A stretch of DNA of 64,000 bases from Verrucomicrobium sp. BvORR106 (lineage in GTDB: Bacteria > Verrucomicrobiota > Verrucomicrobiia > Verrucomicrobiales > Verrucomicrobiaceae). Made by a program: the position numbers and the translations under genes. Below, in pieces: positions 26,172-34,442 of this stretch. The notes under the pieces are model-generated. The model saw only the letters and a list, made by a program, of their open reading frames with translations. It was not told the DNA's origin and searched no databases. The DNA lies in assembly GCF_000739655.1 (NCBI RefSeq), contig NZ_BATR01000059.1, positions 17,685 to 81,684 on the forward strand. The letters are read 5' to 3'. Within the stretch, counting starts at the first letter, position 1; each line of letters begins with the position of its first letter.

Positions 26172-27485
26172 ATGCCGCCCGCCCGTCTCTCCTTCACCGC
26201 CGCAACGGCCATCGTGGTTGCCAGCATGGTCGGCACCGGCGTGTTCACCAGCGTGGGATTTCAGCTGGCGGACATCCCCTCCGGTTTTCCCATCCTCATC
26301 CTGTGGTTGATCGGGGGCGTGGTTTCCTTGTGCGGGGCGTTTTGTTATGCGGAGCTGGGGGCCATGATGCCGCGGTCTGGCGGGGAGTACCACCTGCTCT
26401 CCCGCGCGTACCACCCGCTCGTGGGATTTCTGGCGGGCTGGATCTCCCTCACGGCAGGGTTTGCCGCTCCTATCGCCGCCGCCGCCAAGCTCTTCGGCAG
26501 CTACACGCATGGCATTGTGCCAGGCTTGAACGAGACCGCGCTGTCCGTGGGGCTGGTGCTTGTCATCATGGGGGTGCAGCTCTGCCACTTGAAGTTTATC
26601 GAGCGTTTTCAGCTGGGCTTCACCATCCTGAAGGTCACGTTGGTGTTCTCGTTTATCGTCGGTGCCTGCTGGCTGGGGCAAGGGCGTTGGGAGCTGTTGC
26701 AGCCCCGCCCGGGTGACGGGGCTTATTTCCTCAGCAAGCCTTACGCCGTGGCGCTGGTGTTCGTCATGTACGCCTATGCTGGCTGGAATGCCGCCTCCTA
26801 CATCGCTGGCGAAATCGAGAACCCGGCTAGGAACCTGCCGCGTGCGCTTATCATTGGGACATCGGCGGTGACCCTCCTCTATGTGGCTCTCAATGCGGTC
26901 TTCCTGGTGGGCGCACCCTGGCAGGAGATGACTGGCAACATGCAGAGCGCGCTCATCGCCGGGCGCGCCATCTTTGGCCAGCGCGGCGGAGATGCCATGG
27001 GGACGCTCATCGCCTTCGGCCTGGTGGCGCACGTCAGTGCCATGCTCTTCTCCGGCACCCGTGTGCTTCGGGTGATGGGGCAGGACCGGCGCATCCTGCG
27101 CTCCATGACCTACACCAATGCGGTGGGCGCTCCCTGGCTGGCGGTGCTGGTGATCACCGTGGTGGTGCTCACTCTCATGCTGACGGGCACATTCGACCAG
27201 CTCCTGTTGTACATTGAAACCCTCCTGCTCGGCTGCTCCCTCCTGTGTGTGCTGGCCGTGCCGTGGATGCGCTGGCGTCAGCCCGGACTGGAGCGTCCCT
27301 TCCGCGTGCCGCTCTATCCGCTGCCCCCGCTCATCTTCGCTGCCGTGGTGGGCTGGATGCTGTTTTCCCTGGTCATCCGTCGCCCGGTGGAGACCGCCTG
27401 GGGTGCGGCCACCCTGGTGGTGGGCGTGGTGATTTATTTCCTCGATAGGGCGGGTCGCCGATCAGAGACGGTTTCAGAGCCATGA
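26172..27485 (+). CDS. APC-family amino-acid/polyamine transporter
   Basis: A 437-residue, about 12-helix permease of the amino acid-polyamine-organocation superfamily. It starts with F-T-A-A-T-A-I-V-V-A-S-M-V-G-T-G-V-F-T, the helix-1 unwound G-x-G pattern typical of APC carriers, and has G-G-E-Y-H-L-L-S-R-A-Y in helix 3 and Y-A-Y-A-G-W-N-A-A in helix 6. The substrate is not evident. ATG 26172 excludes a 23-residue upstream stretch that is Cys- and Pro-rich. The stop overlaps the next gene's start (ATGA), implying coupling. Confidence 0.9.
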   Translation: MPPARLSFTAATAIVVASMVGTGVFTSVGFQLADIPSGFPILILWLIGGVVSLCGAFCYAELGAMMPRSGGEYHLLSRAYHPLVGFLAGWISLTAGFAAPIAAAAKLFGSYTHGIVPGLNETALSVGLVLVIMGVQLCHLKFIERFQLGFTILKVTLVFSFIVGACWLGQGRWELLQPRPGDGAYFLSKPYAVALVFVMYAYAGWNAASYIAGEIENPARNLPRALIIGTSAVTLLYVALNAVFLVGAPWQEMTGNMQSALIAGRAIFGQRGGDAMGTLIAFGLVAHVSAMLFSGTRVLRVMGQDRRILRSMTYTNAVGAPWLAVLVITVVVLTLMLTGTFDQLLLYIETLLLGCSLLCVLAVPWMRWRQPGLERPFRVPLYPLPPLIFAAVVGWMLFSLVIRRPVETAWGAATLVVGVVIYFLDRAGRRSETVSEP

Positions 27486-27853
27486 AGCTGGAGTTCCCGG
27501 TTCTCCGTCACGCCTGGCAAGGTCTGGTTCACGTGGTGAAGACCCAGCGGCACGCCCGCTGGCATGCGCTCGCCTCTCTGGCTGTCGTTGGCCTCGGCAT
27601 CGGGTTGCAGGTGTCCCGCATCGAGTGGCTGGCCTTGATGCTGGCCATCGGATTGGTCTGGGTGGCAGAGATCTTCAATACTGCGCTGGAGATCGCCTGT
27701 GATGTGATTTCAAAGGATCCGCACCCATTGATCGGCCTGGCCAAAGATGTCGCTGCCGGAGCCGTACTGGTGGCCGCATTCACCGCTGCCGCAGTGGGCG
27801 CAGTGGTGTTCGTGCCGAGGTTGTGGGAGATGTGGGGCCTTGGGTGTGAGTGA
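27482..27853 (+). CDS. dgkA: diacylglycerol kinase family (undecaprenol kinase-like) membrane protein
   Basis: A 123-residue, three-helix inner-membrane enzyme. The key motif is E-I-F-N-T-A-L-E-I-A-C-D-V-I in the second helix, followed by H-P-L-I-G-L-A-K-D-V-A-A-G-A-V-L at the start of the third. That is the catalytic pattern of DgkA/UdpK proteins, which phosphorylate diacylglycerol or undecaprenol. The family's acidic residues are present. It overlaps the APC transporter by four bases, so both are made from one message. Which lipid is used cannot be read from sequence. Confidence 0.9.
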   Translation: MKLEFPVLRHAWQGLVHVVKTQRHARWHALASLAVVGLGIGLQVSRIEWLALMLAIGLVWVAEIFNTALEIACDVISKDPHPLIGLAKDVAAGAVLVAAFTAAAVGAVVFVPRLWEMWGLGCE

Positions 27854-27857
27854 TTTA

Positions 27858-27890
27858 TTCTCACACGAAGGCACAAAGGCACGAAGGTTT
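27858..27890 (+). repeat. 32-bp dispersed repeat, copy 1 (CACGAAGGCACAAAGG)
   Basis: Copy 1 of a repeat with the core CACGAAGGCACAAAGGCACG. It is a perfect reverse complement, over 32 bases, of copy 2 at 28328-28359. Together they bracket the GxxExxY gene. It starts 5 bases after the dgkA stop. Confidence 0.9.
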
Positions 27891-27905
27891 TTGCAGAGCC
27901 AATCT

Positions 27906-28283
27906 TCAGTTTGCGATGCGTCGAATCCCGTTCTTGAGCACTTCCTCCCCAAAATTGATGAGAAGGCCGAGGCGACAGTTTGCGAGCTTGAGATAGGTGA
28001 GGAGTTGTTTGGCATGCACTGGACTCATTTTCTCCAGCGACTTCAGCTCCACAATGAAGCAACTGTTGACGATCAGATCAGCCCGGAAACCCATCTCGAA
28101 CTTGATCCCCTCAAACACAACAGGAATCGCTTTTTCGCGCTCCACTTGATAGCCCAAATCCTTGAGCTTCTTCTCAAGAATTACCAGGTAAACGCTCTCC
28201 AAGAGTCCTGGTCCGATCGCCATATGGATCTTGATTGCTGAATCTACTACATCCTTGGCGATTCTCTCAAGCTCTTCAGTCAT
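27906..28283 (-). CDS. GxxExxY family protein (PDDEXK-like nuclease fold)
   Basis: A 125-residue protein with the diagnostic G-L-L-E-S-V-Y segment near residue 26, which gives the family its name. The downstream pattern G-F-R-A-D-L-I-V, F-I-V-E-L-K-S-L-E, and H-A-K-Q-L-L-T-Y-L-K matches a PDDEXK-type nuclease core (PF13366): the D, the E-x-K pair, and the Gln/Tyr helix. Substrate and role are not known for the family. The gene is set between inverted 32-bp repeats at 27858-27890 and 28328-28359, which suggests it travels with, or was inserted with, that repeat. Confidence 0.92.
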   Translation of the reverse strand: MTEELERIAKDVVDSAIKIHMAIGPGLLESVYLVILEKKLKDLGYQVEREKAIPVVFEGIKFEMGFRADLIVNSCFIVELKSLEKMSPVHAKQLLTYLKLANCRLGLLINFGEEVLKNGIRRIAN

Positions 28284-28327
28284 TTCATCACTCTTCGCAC
28301 AAACTATTCTGGACTTCCAGTCATCAG

Positions 28328-28359
28328 AACCTTCGTGCCTTTGTGCCTTCGTGTGAGAA
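28328..28359 (-). repeat. 32-bp dispersed repeat, copy 2 (inverted relative to copy 1)
   Basis: A perfect reverse complement of copy 1 (27858-27890). It lies between the start of the GxxExxY gene and the end of the DMP19-like gene, and so ends one unit while starting another. Confidence 0.9.
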
Positions 28360-28392
28360 TTTTCATCTCCCGTCAGCGAGATGTGCCCTGCC

Positions 28393-28959
28393 TTACCGCA
28401 GCCTTGTGAAGTACTGAGGGTTGGCGCGGAACCACGAGCATAGCCCCATCGCCAAAGTTTTTTCCAGCTGCCGAAGCTCTTCTGTTTCTTCCTTGAGATC
28501 GTCCTTGTCCCTCAATAGAGAGAACTGATCATGATCATGGTCGTGGTCGCCATCATCGTGATGGTGATCATCATCGTCGTCGGAATGAGGTATATATGAG
28601 GCGTCAATCTGGCGGCGGCGCTCGGTGATGTCCACGGCTGGCATGGCGGTGCCAAAGAGCTTGCGGGTGGCGCTGGTCAGGATGTTGCCTGCGTTTGGGC
28701 AGCCAATCTCGAAGAAATCCTGGATTTGATCCGCCGCGAATTTTCCGCTGGGATTCCAGAAGTAATGCTGCAGTCCGTCGTTGTTGAGCTCGGAGGTGAA
28801 CCAGTAAAATCGCACCGCCATCCTGCGGCCTTCGTTCAAGTTCGGATAGGTTGCTTTCCGCCATTCAGGCTCAACGTCCTTGGCGAAGATATAGCTCAGT
28901 TGGGGGAGACCTTCTGGTAGCCGATCAAATTTTTGCCAACTCGGGGTGAAGAAGCGCAT
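28393..28959 (-). CDS. DMP19-like protein with Asp/His-rich insert
   Basis: A 188-residue protein. Residues about 45-115 have the character of the DMP19 family (PF14300): N-N-D-G-L-Q-H-Y-F-W-N followed by F-F-E-I-G-C-P-N-A-G-N-I-L, typical of this DNA-mimic-like domain. A tract of about 20 residues (125-144) made only of Asp, His and Ser/Gly follows, then a charged helical tail. The tract could bind metal. It reads away from the GxxExxY gene's flanking repeat and is bounded on its other side by copy 3 at 29039-29070. Function is unknown; the family match is from memory. Confidence 0.7.
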   Translation of the reverse strand: MRFFTPSWQKFDRLPEGLPQLSYIFAKDVEPEWRKATYPNLNEGRRMAVRFYWFTSELNNDGLQHYFWNPSGKFAADQIQDFFEIGCPNAGNILTSATRKLFGTAMPAVDITERRRQIDASYIPHSDDDDDHHHDDGDHDHDHDQFSLLRDKDDLKEETEELRQLEKTLAMGLCSWFRANPQYFTRLR

Positions 28960-29038
28960 TGGGATGTGTCAATGTCGCCACTTCCCATCCGGGGAGCAAG
29001 TCCCAATCGTGCCCAGGTCTGGAGGGATGAAACCTCAA

Positions 29039-29070
29039 AACCTGCGTGCCTTTGTGCCTTCGTGTGAGAA
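29039..29070 (-). repeat. 32-bp dispersed repeat, copy 3 (one mismatch)
   Basis: Same sequence and orientation as copy 2 with a single base change (T to G in the outer AACCTTCG part). It lies between the DMP19-like gene and the glcD-like gene. The distance from copy 2 is about 710 bases. Confidence 0.9.
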
Positions 29071-29082
29071 TATTCCCGTCCC

Positions 29083-30462
29083 ATGTCCTCCCCTGGCTCC
29101 TACATTTCTGAACTTACCTCCCTCCTCGGACCCTCCTGTGTCTCGGTCGAAGAGCCGGTGCTGGCGGTGCACAGCACGGACAAGTGGTTTGCCTCGGCCC
29201 GCCCAGACGTGGTGGTGTTTGCCGAGCGCACAGAGCAGGTGAGCGCGCTTTTCAAGTTCGCCTCGGAAAGGCGCATCCCGGTGACGCCGCGCGGCGCAGG
29301 GGTGGGGTATGTGGGGGGCTGCGTGCCGCTCCAGGCCGGCATCGCCCTCTCGCTGGCAAAGATGAACCGCATCTTGGAAATCAATGAAGCGGATGGCGTG
29401 GCGGTGGTGCAGCCAGGGGTGATCACCGGTGATCTGCAGAAGGCGGTGAAAGAGCGCGGTTGGTTCTACCCACCCGACCCGGCGAGCCTCAAGGAGTGCT
29501 CTCTGGGAGGCAACATCTCCACCAATGCCGGTGGACCGCGCTGCCTGAAGTACGGGGTGACGCGGCCCTACGTGCTGGGCCTCGAAGCGGTGATCCCTGA
29601 TGGCACGATCCTGCGAGCGGGCGGTCGTTGCCACAAGAACAAGACCGGCTTCGATCTCGTGGGTCTCTTCACTGGCAGCGAGGGCCTCCTCGGCGTGGTG
29701 ACGGAGGCTACCCTGCGTCTCATCCCGCATCCGCCGCTGCGTGCGATGCTTTCCGTGGGATTTGCCACCTTTGCCGAAGCCGCCGCCGCCGTGCAGCGGA
29801 TCCTGGGCAGCGGGCATCTGCCGTCCGCCCTGGAGATTACTGATAGCTTCACGCTTCGGGCGGCTCGTGACTATGTGGGCGATTCTGTGCCAGAGGGTGA
29901 GGCCCACCTGCTGGTGGAAGTGGATGGCCAGGAGAACACGGTGCCGCTGGAACTCAAGGCCATCGAGAGTCTGCTGCGAGGCTTGGGCGCGGTCTCCATC
30001 AGTGCCGCGGTAGGCGACGCGGAATGCGAGAAATTCTGGACCCTGCGCCGCGAGTTCTCCTACAGCCTGCGGGCCACGGGGCTGATCAAGCTCAATGAAG
30101 ACATCGTGGTGCCGCGTGGTCGCCTGGTGGAGTTGGTGAGTTTTGCCTCCAAGCTGCAGGAGGAGAGCGGCTTCCCCGTCGCCTGCTTTGGCCATGCTGG
30201 GGACGGCAACATCCACGTCAATGTGATGGTGGCGGACATGGAAGACCCGGTGCAGCGGGAGAAAGCGGAGGTCGCCCTGGACCGCCTCTTCCATCACGTG
30301 CTGGCATTGGGTGGGGCCATTACCGGAGAACACGGCATTGGGATCGCAAAGAAGCGCTGGTTCCCCGAGGCCATCGGAGCCGGGGCAATGGAGGTGCATC
30401 GTCGCCTCAAGGCTGCACTTGATCCGCTTGGCATCTTGAATCCCGGCAAGTTCGTTCCATGA
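29083..30462 (+). CDS. glcD: FAD-binding oxidase, glycolate oxidase subunit GlcD-like
   Basis: A 459-residue flavoprotein of the PCMH/VAO type. The N-terminal FAD domain has P-R-G-A-G-V-G-Y and G-G-N-I-S-T-N-A-G-G, and the C-terminal FAD-oxidase domain has F-G-H-A-G-D-G-N-I-H-V-N and the closing G-E-H-G-I-G-I-A-K-K signatures. GlcD, D-lactate dehydrogenase and related 2-hydroxyacid dehydrogenases share these, so the exact acid is not certain; glycolate or D-lactate are the usual ones. No glcE or glcF partner is adjacent. Start ATG 29083 lies 12 bases after repeat copy 3. Confidence 0.9.
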   Translation: MSSPGSYISELTSLLGPSCVSVEEPVLAVHSTDKWFASARPDVVVFAERTEQVSALFKFASERRIPVTPRGAGVGYVGGCVPLQAGIALSLAKMNRILEINEADGVAVVQPGVITGDLQKAVKERGWFYPPDPASLKECSLGGNISTNAGGPRCLKYGVTRPYVLGLEAVIPDGTILRAGGRCHKNKTGFDLVGLFTGSEGLLGVVTEATLRLIPHPPLRAMLSVGFATFAEAAAAVQRILGSGHLPSALEITDSFTLRAARDYVGDSVPEGEAHLLVEVDGQENTVPLELKAIESLLRGLGAVSISAAVGDAECEKFWTLRREFSYSLRATGLIKLNEDIVVPRGRLVELVSFASKLQEESGFPVACFGHAGDGNIHVNVMVADMEDPVQREKAEVALDRLFHHVLALGGAITGEHGIGIAKKRWFPEAIGAGAMEVHRRLKAALDPLGILNPGKFVP

Positions 30463-30538
30463 TGGGGAGGAACGGGGCGTGTGACTTTAGTCGCCTGTCC
30501 CATTCCCCTCTGCTTTCATCGTCCCTCGCTATTGCCAA

Positions 30539-31474
30539 ATGGATTGCCCACAGGAAGATCTCGTTAGTGGACTGCTCAAGTCCTACCAGGAAGTCGGCGG
30601 CATCAATCACCTCGATTGTGCCAATCTCCCCTCCAAACGGGTGATTGCGTCTCTGTGTGAAGATCTCCTGCAACTGCTCTTTCCTGGCTTCTTCGCAGCG
30701 GAGGCGGTGTCTACGGCTGAACTGCCGCTCATCACCAATGAGCTGGTGCAGGGCATTCGCGACCGGCTGGCGGAAGAGATGGAGCACAGCTTCCGGCTCG
30801 CCGACCCTGCCCGTACGGACAACCGCACGCGGGCTCATGAGTTGGCCTGCCAGTTCTTCAAGAGATTTCCCGTCGTCCGTCGGCTCCTGCAGACGGATGT
30901 GGAGGCGGCCTATGACGGCGATCCCGCGGCGAAGAGCTACGATGAGATCATCCTCGCTTACCCTGGTCTGGAGGCGATCGCCATCCAGCGGCTTTCCCAT
31001 ATCCTCTACCGGGCGGGGGTGCCTTTGATTCCTCGCATGATGACGGAGTGGGTGCACAGCCGCACCGGCATCGACATCCATCCGGGTGCGCAGATCGGCT
31101 CCCATTTCTTCATCGACCACGGCACAGGCGTCGTCATCGGCGAGACCTGCGTGATCGGCTCCCACGTGAAGCTCTACCACGGCGTCACCCTGGGGGCGCG
31201 CAGCTTCCAGAAAGATGAGGAAGGGCACATTGTGAAGGGCACCAAGCGGCACCCCAACGTCGAGGATCACGTCACGGTGTACCCGAATGCCATCATCCTC
31301 GGTGGCGATACCACCTTGGGCGCGCGCAGCACCGTCGGAGCCAACGTCTTCCTGATGAAAAGCATCCCTCCAGACACTTTGCTGGTGATGGCAGATCAGG
31401 TGCAGCGTACCTATGACAAGACGGCCCGCCAGAAGCCCCTCTCGCCAGACGACCGACCCGACATTGGCTTGTAA
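30539..31474 (+). CDS. cysE: serine O-acetyltransferase (EpsC/CysE type)
   Basis: A 311-residue enzyme of cysteine biosynthesis (serine + acetyl-CoA to O-acetylserine). An N-terminal helical region is followed by a left-handed beta-helix of hexapeptide repeats: G-I-D-I-H-P-G-A-Q-I-G, F-F-I-D-H-G-T-G-V-V-I-G-E-T, and Y-H-G-V-T-L-G-A. The catalytic Asp-His pair is in F-I-D-H-G-T-G. It is longer than E. coli CysE and of the EpsC type. The gap from the glcD-like gene is 76 bases. It is followed 66 bases later by the SprT-like gene. Confidence 0.92.
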   Translation: MDCPQEDLVSGLLKSYQEVGGINHLDCANLPSKRVIASLCEDLLQLLFPGFFAAEAVSTAELPLITNELVQGIRDRLAEEMEHSFRLADPARTDNRTRAHELACQFFKRFPVVRRLLQTDVEAAYDGDPAAKSYDEIILAYPGLEAIAIQRLSHILYRAGVPLIPRMMTEWVHSRTGIDIHPGAQIGSHFFIDHGTGVVIGETCVIGSHVKLYHGVTLGARSFQKDEEGHIVKGTKRHPNVEDHVTVYPNAIILGGDTTLGARSTVGANVFLMKSIPPDTLLVMADQVQRTYDKTARQKPLSPDDRPDIGL

Positions 31475-31540
31475 CAAGGGTGTATCTTGTCACGCCGCCG
31501 TCGCTTGCAATGGGCCAGATTATGCTACCCTCTGCTTCAG

Positions 31541-32278
31541 ATGATTCCCAAGACGGCCCAGCGTCAGATGTGGTTTGAGTTTTTGGAGAAGCTGGTCACA
31601 CCGGCCTCGACGGCAGCCGGACGGGCTGAGGAGGCGCTGGAACAGTGCTGCGATCACGGCCACGCCCACGCCCACGATCATGAAAGCCAAGGTGAGGGCG
31701 AACTTGGGCCCGATGACATGGAGCCGGCGACGGCCTCATCGTCGGCCGCCCGCTCCCTGCGGGGACGGGATGCCAAGCTGGAGGCCGAGTCCCGGCAGTG
31801 GTTGCTGGGGCTGGGAATGGCCGAAGGTGCTGGGAAAGTGCAGGTGGTGTGGAACGCCAAGCTGCGCAGCACGGCTGGCTATGCCCGCTGGCCCCAGTGG
31901 CTGGTGGAACTGAATCCCCGGCTCGTGGATTTCGAAGGGCAGGTGGACCGGACCTTGAAACATGAACTGGCTCACCTCATCGCCTACGCCCGGGCGGGCC
32001 GGCGGCGGATCGAGCCCCACGGGCTGGAGTGGCGCCAGGCCTGCGCGGACCTCGGCATCCCCGATGAAAGCGCCCGTCATACGCTGCCTCTGCCGCGGAC
32101 GAAGCAGCAGCGGAAGTTCGTTTACGCCTGTCCCGTCTGTCAGATGAAGGTGGAACGGGTGAAGCGCTTTCGCCGTCACACGGCGTGTCTCGCCTGCTGT
32201 CGCAAGCACAACCGGGGCGCGTTTGACCTGCGCTTCCAGTTTGTCCTGGTGCAGCGCAAGGAGCCGGGCGATGCCTGA
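31541..32278 (+). CDS. SprT-like zinc metalloprotease-domain protein
   Basis: A 245-residue protein. A His-rich tract (D-H-G-H-A-H-A-H-D-H-E) at about residues 40-50 precedes an acidic linker and a SprT-like domain with the zinc-binding H-E-L-A-H motif near residue 141. A Cys4-type zinc ribbon (C-P-V-C and C-L-A-C-C) lies near the C-terminus. SprT/SPRTN proteins cleave DNA-crosslinked proteins in eukaryotes; bacterial roles are unclear. A TTG at 31487 would lengthen it by 18 residues. ATG 31541 was chosen because it leads directly into a helical domain. Confidence 0.85.
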   Translation: MIPKTAQRQMWFEFLEKLVTPASTAAGRAEEALEQCCDHGHAHAHDHESQGEGELGPDDMEPATASSSAARSLRGRDAKLEAESRQWLLGLGMAEGAGKVQVVWNAKLRSTAGYARWPQWLVELNPRLVDFEGQVDRTLKHELAHLIAYARAGRRRIEPHGLEWRQACADLGIPDESARHTLPLPRTKQQRKFVYACPVCQMKVERVKRFRRHTACLACCRKHNRGAFDLRFQFVLVQRKEPGDA

Positions 32279-32374
32279 TGCCTGATGAGGCGCACTCTGG
32301 ATCCATGAAAAAAGCGGCGCACCTTGGAGAAGATGCAGCCGCTTGAAAAAGGAGAGCAGTACTTCGCTCAGCGA

Positions 32375-32686
32375 TCAGTTTTCGTCGCCCAGGGGGTAGA
32401 TGTCAGCACCTTCAGGCACGGCACCGTTGCGGATGCTTTCCAGACGCTTGCGGCTGCCCCGGGCCGAGGACGGGCGGTTGGCCAGACGGGAGACAATTTC
32501 CGTCACCGTAGGGGCCACGATCAGAGCACCAGCAGCCAGGAGGGCCACCGAGGCGATGTTCGACGATTTGCGCGACATCCCACGACCAAAAAGCATACCC
32601 AGAGCACATCCGGCCGCAGCGGATGCGGTGGCAACAGCATAGGTGTTCAGTTCGGAGTCGTTCCAGCGCGGAGGTGCAGGGGTCAT
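32375..32686 (-). CDS. small hypothetical two-helix membrane protein
   Basis: A 103-residue protein with two hydrophobic helices (around residues 12-32 and 40-60, Ala/Gly-rich) and a basic, then acidic, C-terminal tail. The upstream part of the frame overlaps the start region of manC and was left out; ATG 32686 gives a compact protein. No family recognised. It is convergent with the SprT-like gene and divergent from manC. Confidence 0.6.
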   Translation of the reverse strand: MTPAPPRWNDSELNTYAVATASAAAGCALGMLFGRGMSRKSSNIASVALLAAGALIVAPTVTEIVSRLANRPSSARGSRKRLESIRNGAVPEGADIYPLGDEN

Positions 32687-32817
32687 TTCGAAAACTATAC
32701 GCTGGCAACTGCCAAAACGAAAACAGAAATTCACGTTTGAGGTTGAGGGCGATGGTCCTAGGGTGCCCTCCCTCCCTATTTTCGGGCCTGGCCCGATGTC
32801 ATCCCGTCCCACCTGCC

Positions 32818-33903
32818 ATGAGCACTGCTTCCAGCCCTTCGAAAACTTACGCCCTTGTTCTCGCCGGAGGCAGTGGCCAACGTTTCTGGCCGGTGAGCCG
32901 GGATCGCCTGCCCAAGCAGCTTCTGCGTTTGTTTGATGAGAAGACGCTGCTGGAGCACACCATCAACCGTCTCGCCGGGGTGGTGCCCCGGGAGAACATC
33001 CTCATCCTGACCAATTGCCAGCAGGTGGAGGGCGTGCGGGAGGCCTTGCCCGATTTCCCGGCGGAGAACATCATCGCTGAGCCTGAGAAGCGGGACACCG
33101 CCCCGGCCATCGCTTTGGCGATCGCCTGGGTCGCCGCCCGGGACCCGCAGGCCACCATGATGGTGCTGCCCTCCGACCACCTCATTCAGGCCACGGACGA
33201 GTTCCAGCGGGCGCTGCGGACGGCTTGCGAGGCCGCGCAGAGAGGGGGCAACCTGGTGACTATCGGCATCAAGCCCACCTGGCCCTGCCCCAGCTATGGC
33301 TATGTGGAGCGCGGAGCCCGCCTCGACGACCCCGCTGCCGGGGGCGTGCCGGTGTATGAGGTGGTGCGTTTCCGTGAAAAACCGAGCGCCAGCCTGGCAG
33401 AGCAGTTTCTTGAGCAGGGGCACTTCACCTGGAATGCGGGCATGTTCTTCTGGACCGTACCGACGGTGCGGGAGAATCTGACCCAACACTGCCCGGAGTT
33501 GGCGGACTTCATTCATGCGCTGTCCACTGCGGAGGACTTTGATGCGACGATGAAGGAACGGTTTCCCAAGCTGACCAAGCTTTCCATCGACTACGCGCTG
33601 ATGGAGAAAGCACCCTGCGTGCTGAATGTGGAGGCCACCTTCGACTGGGACGATGTGGGCAACTGGACCTCAGTGGGTGTTTACCTGGCCAAGGATCACG
33701 AGGGCAATCAGCACAACTGCCTGCTCAACCAGATCGAATCCACCAACAATCTTGTCTTCTCCCAGACGCCCCAGCACATCGCGTTGCTCGGGGTTCATGA
33801 TCTGATGGTGATCTCCACTCCAGACGCCCTGCTGGTGGCGCATCGCAGCCAGGCGGAGCGCATCAAGAAGCTGGTGGACGGTCTGCCCACGGAACTTCGC
33901 TAG
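32818..33903 (+). CDS. manC: mannose-1-phosphate guanylyltransferase (ManC-like, single domain)
   Basis: A 361-residue nucleotidyltransferase that makes GDP-mannose from mannose 1-phosphate and GTP. The N-terminal signature L-A-G-G-S-G-Q-R-F-W-P-V-S-R with P-K-Q at its end is characteristic, and F-D-W-D-D-V-G-N-W and E-K-P lie further on. It lacks the C-terminal isomerase domain of bifunctional ManC/AlgA. GDP-mannose feeds surface polysaccharide or glycan synthesis; no such cluster is adjacent. Upstream frame extension overlaps the small membrane gene on the other strand and was not used. Confidence 0.92.
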   Translation: MSTASSPSKTYALVLAGGSGQRFWPVSRDRLPKQLLRLFDEKTLLEHTINRLAGVVPRENILILTNCQQVEGVREALPDFPAENIIAEPEKRDTAPAIALAIAWVAARDPQATMMVLPSDHLIQATDEFQRALRTACEAAQRGGNLVTIGIKPTWPCPSYGYVERGARLDDPAAGGVPVYEVVRFREKPSASLAEQFLEQGHFTWNAGMFFWTVPTVRENLTQHCPELADFIHALSTAEDFDATMKERFPKLTKLSIDYALMEKAPCVLNVEATFDWDDVGNWTSVGVYLAKDHEGNQHNCLLNQIESTNNLVFSQTPQHIALLGVHDLMVISTPDALLVAHRSQAERIKKLVDGLPTELR

Positions 33904-33950
33904 GGGCAGGCGGTTGCGTCACGCAGCGATTGAGGGCATCTTTTCAAGTC

Positions 33951-34406
33951 ATGCGCATTCTCGGCATTGATCACGGCACGGTCAGGATCGGTCTGGCTCT
34001 CAGTGATGAACTGGGCCTGGCCGCCCACCCATTGAAGACGCTCGACACCAGCCCCACCGTCGAGCAGGAGATCGCGGAGATCGTGAGGCAGAAGCGGGTG
34101 ACAACCATTGTCCTGGGACTGCCGCTGCGAATGGACGGGCATCGTGGAGAAGCTGCCACCCGGGTGGAGGCTTTTGCCGATCGTTTGAACAAGGCTCTGC
34201 GTCACGAGGTGCCGGTGAAGTTCGTCGATGAGCGCCTCAGCAGCGTGGCAGCAGAGCGCAGCCTGGGTCTGGAAGGGAAGCAGAAGACCAAGGAGCAGAA
34301 GAAGCTGGTGGATCAGGTGGCGGCCGTGGCCATTCTGCAGGACTACCTGAACACGCAGGCTGGTGGCGAAGCGTGGCTCCTGCCTGATGAGCCGGACTAT
34401 CGTTGA
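33951..34406 (+). CDS. ruvX: Holliday junction resolvase-like protein RuvX (YqgF)
   Basis: A 151-residue RNase H-fold protein. D-H-G-T-V-R-I-G-L-A-L-S-D at the N-terminus and the acidic V-D-E-R-L-S-S around residue 95 are the catalytic signatures of YqgF/RuvX. Members process pre-16S rRNA and may resolve branched DNA. ATG 33951 is chosen over an upstream in-frame start because the family begins right at this strand. It lies in a run of unlinked housekeeping genes. Confidence 0.92.
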   Translation: MRILGIDHGTVRIGLALSDELGLAAHPLKTLDTSPTVEQEIAEIVRQKRVTTIVLGLPLRMDGHRGEAATRVEAFADRLNKALRHEVPVKFVDERLSSVAAERSLGLEGKQKTKEQKKLVDQVAAVAILQDYLNTQAGGEAWLLPDEPDYR

Positions 34407-34442
34407 GAAGAGATGATTGTTTCCTAAATCGTTCCGCGATTC

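Noticed and set aside
27858..29070. Insertion sequence
   Set aside because: There are inverted repeats but no transposase gene; GxxExxY is not a known transposase, so only a candidate mobile unit is proposed.
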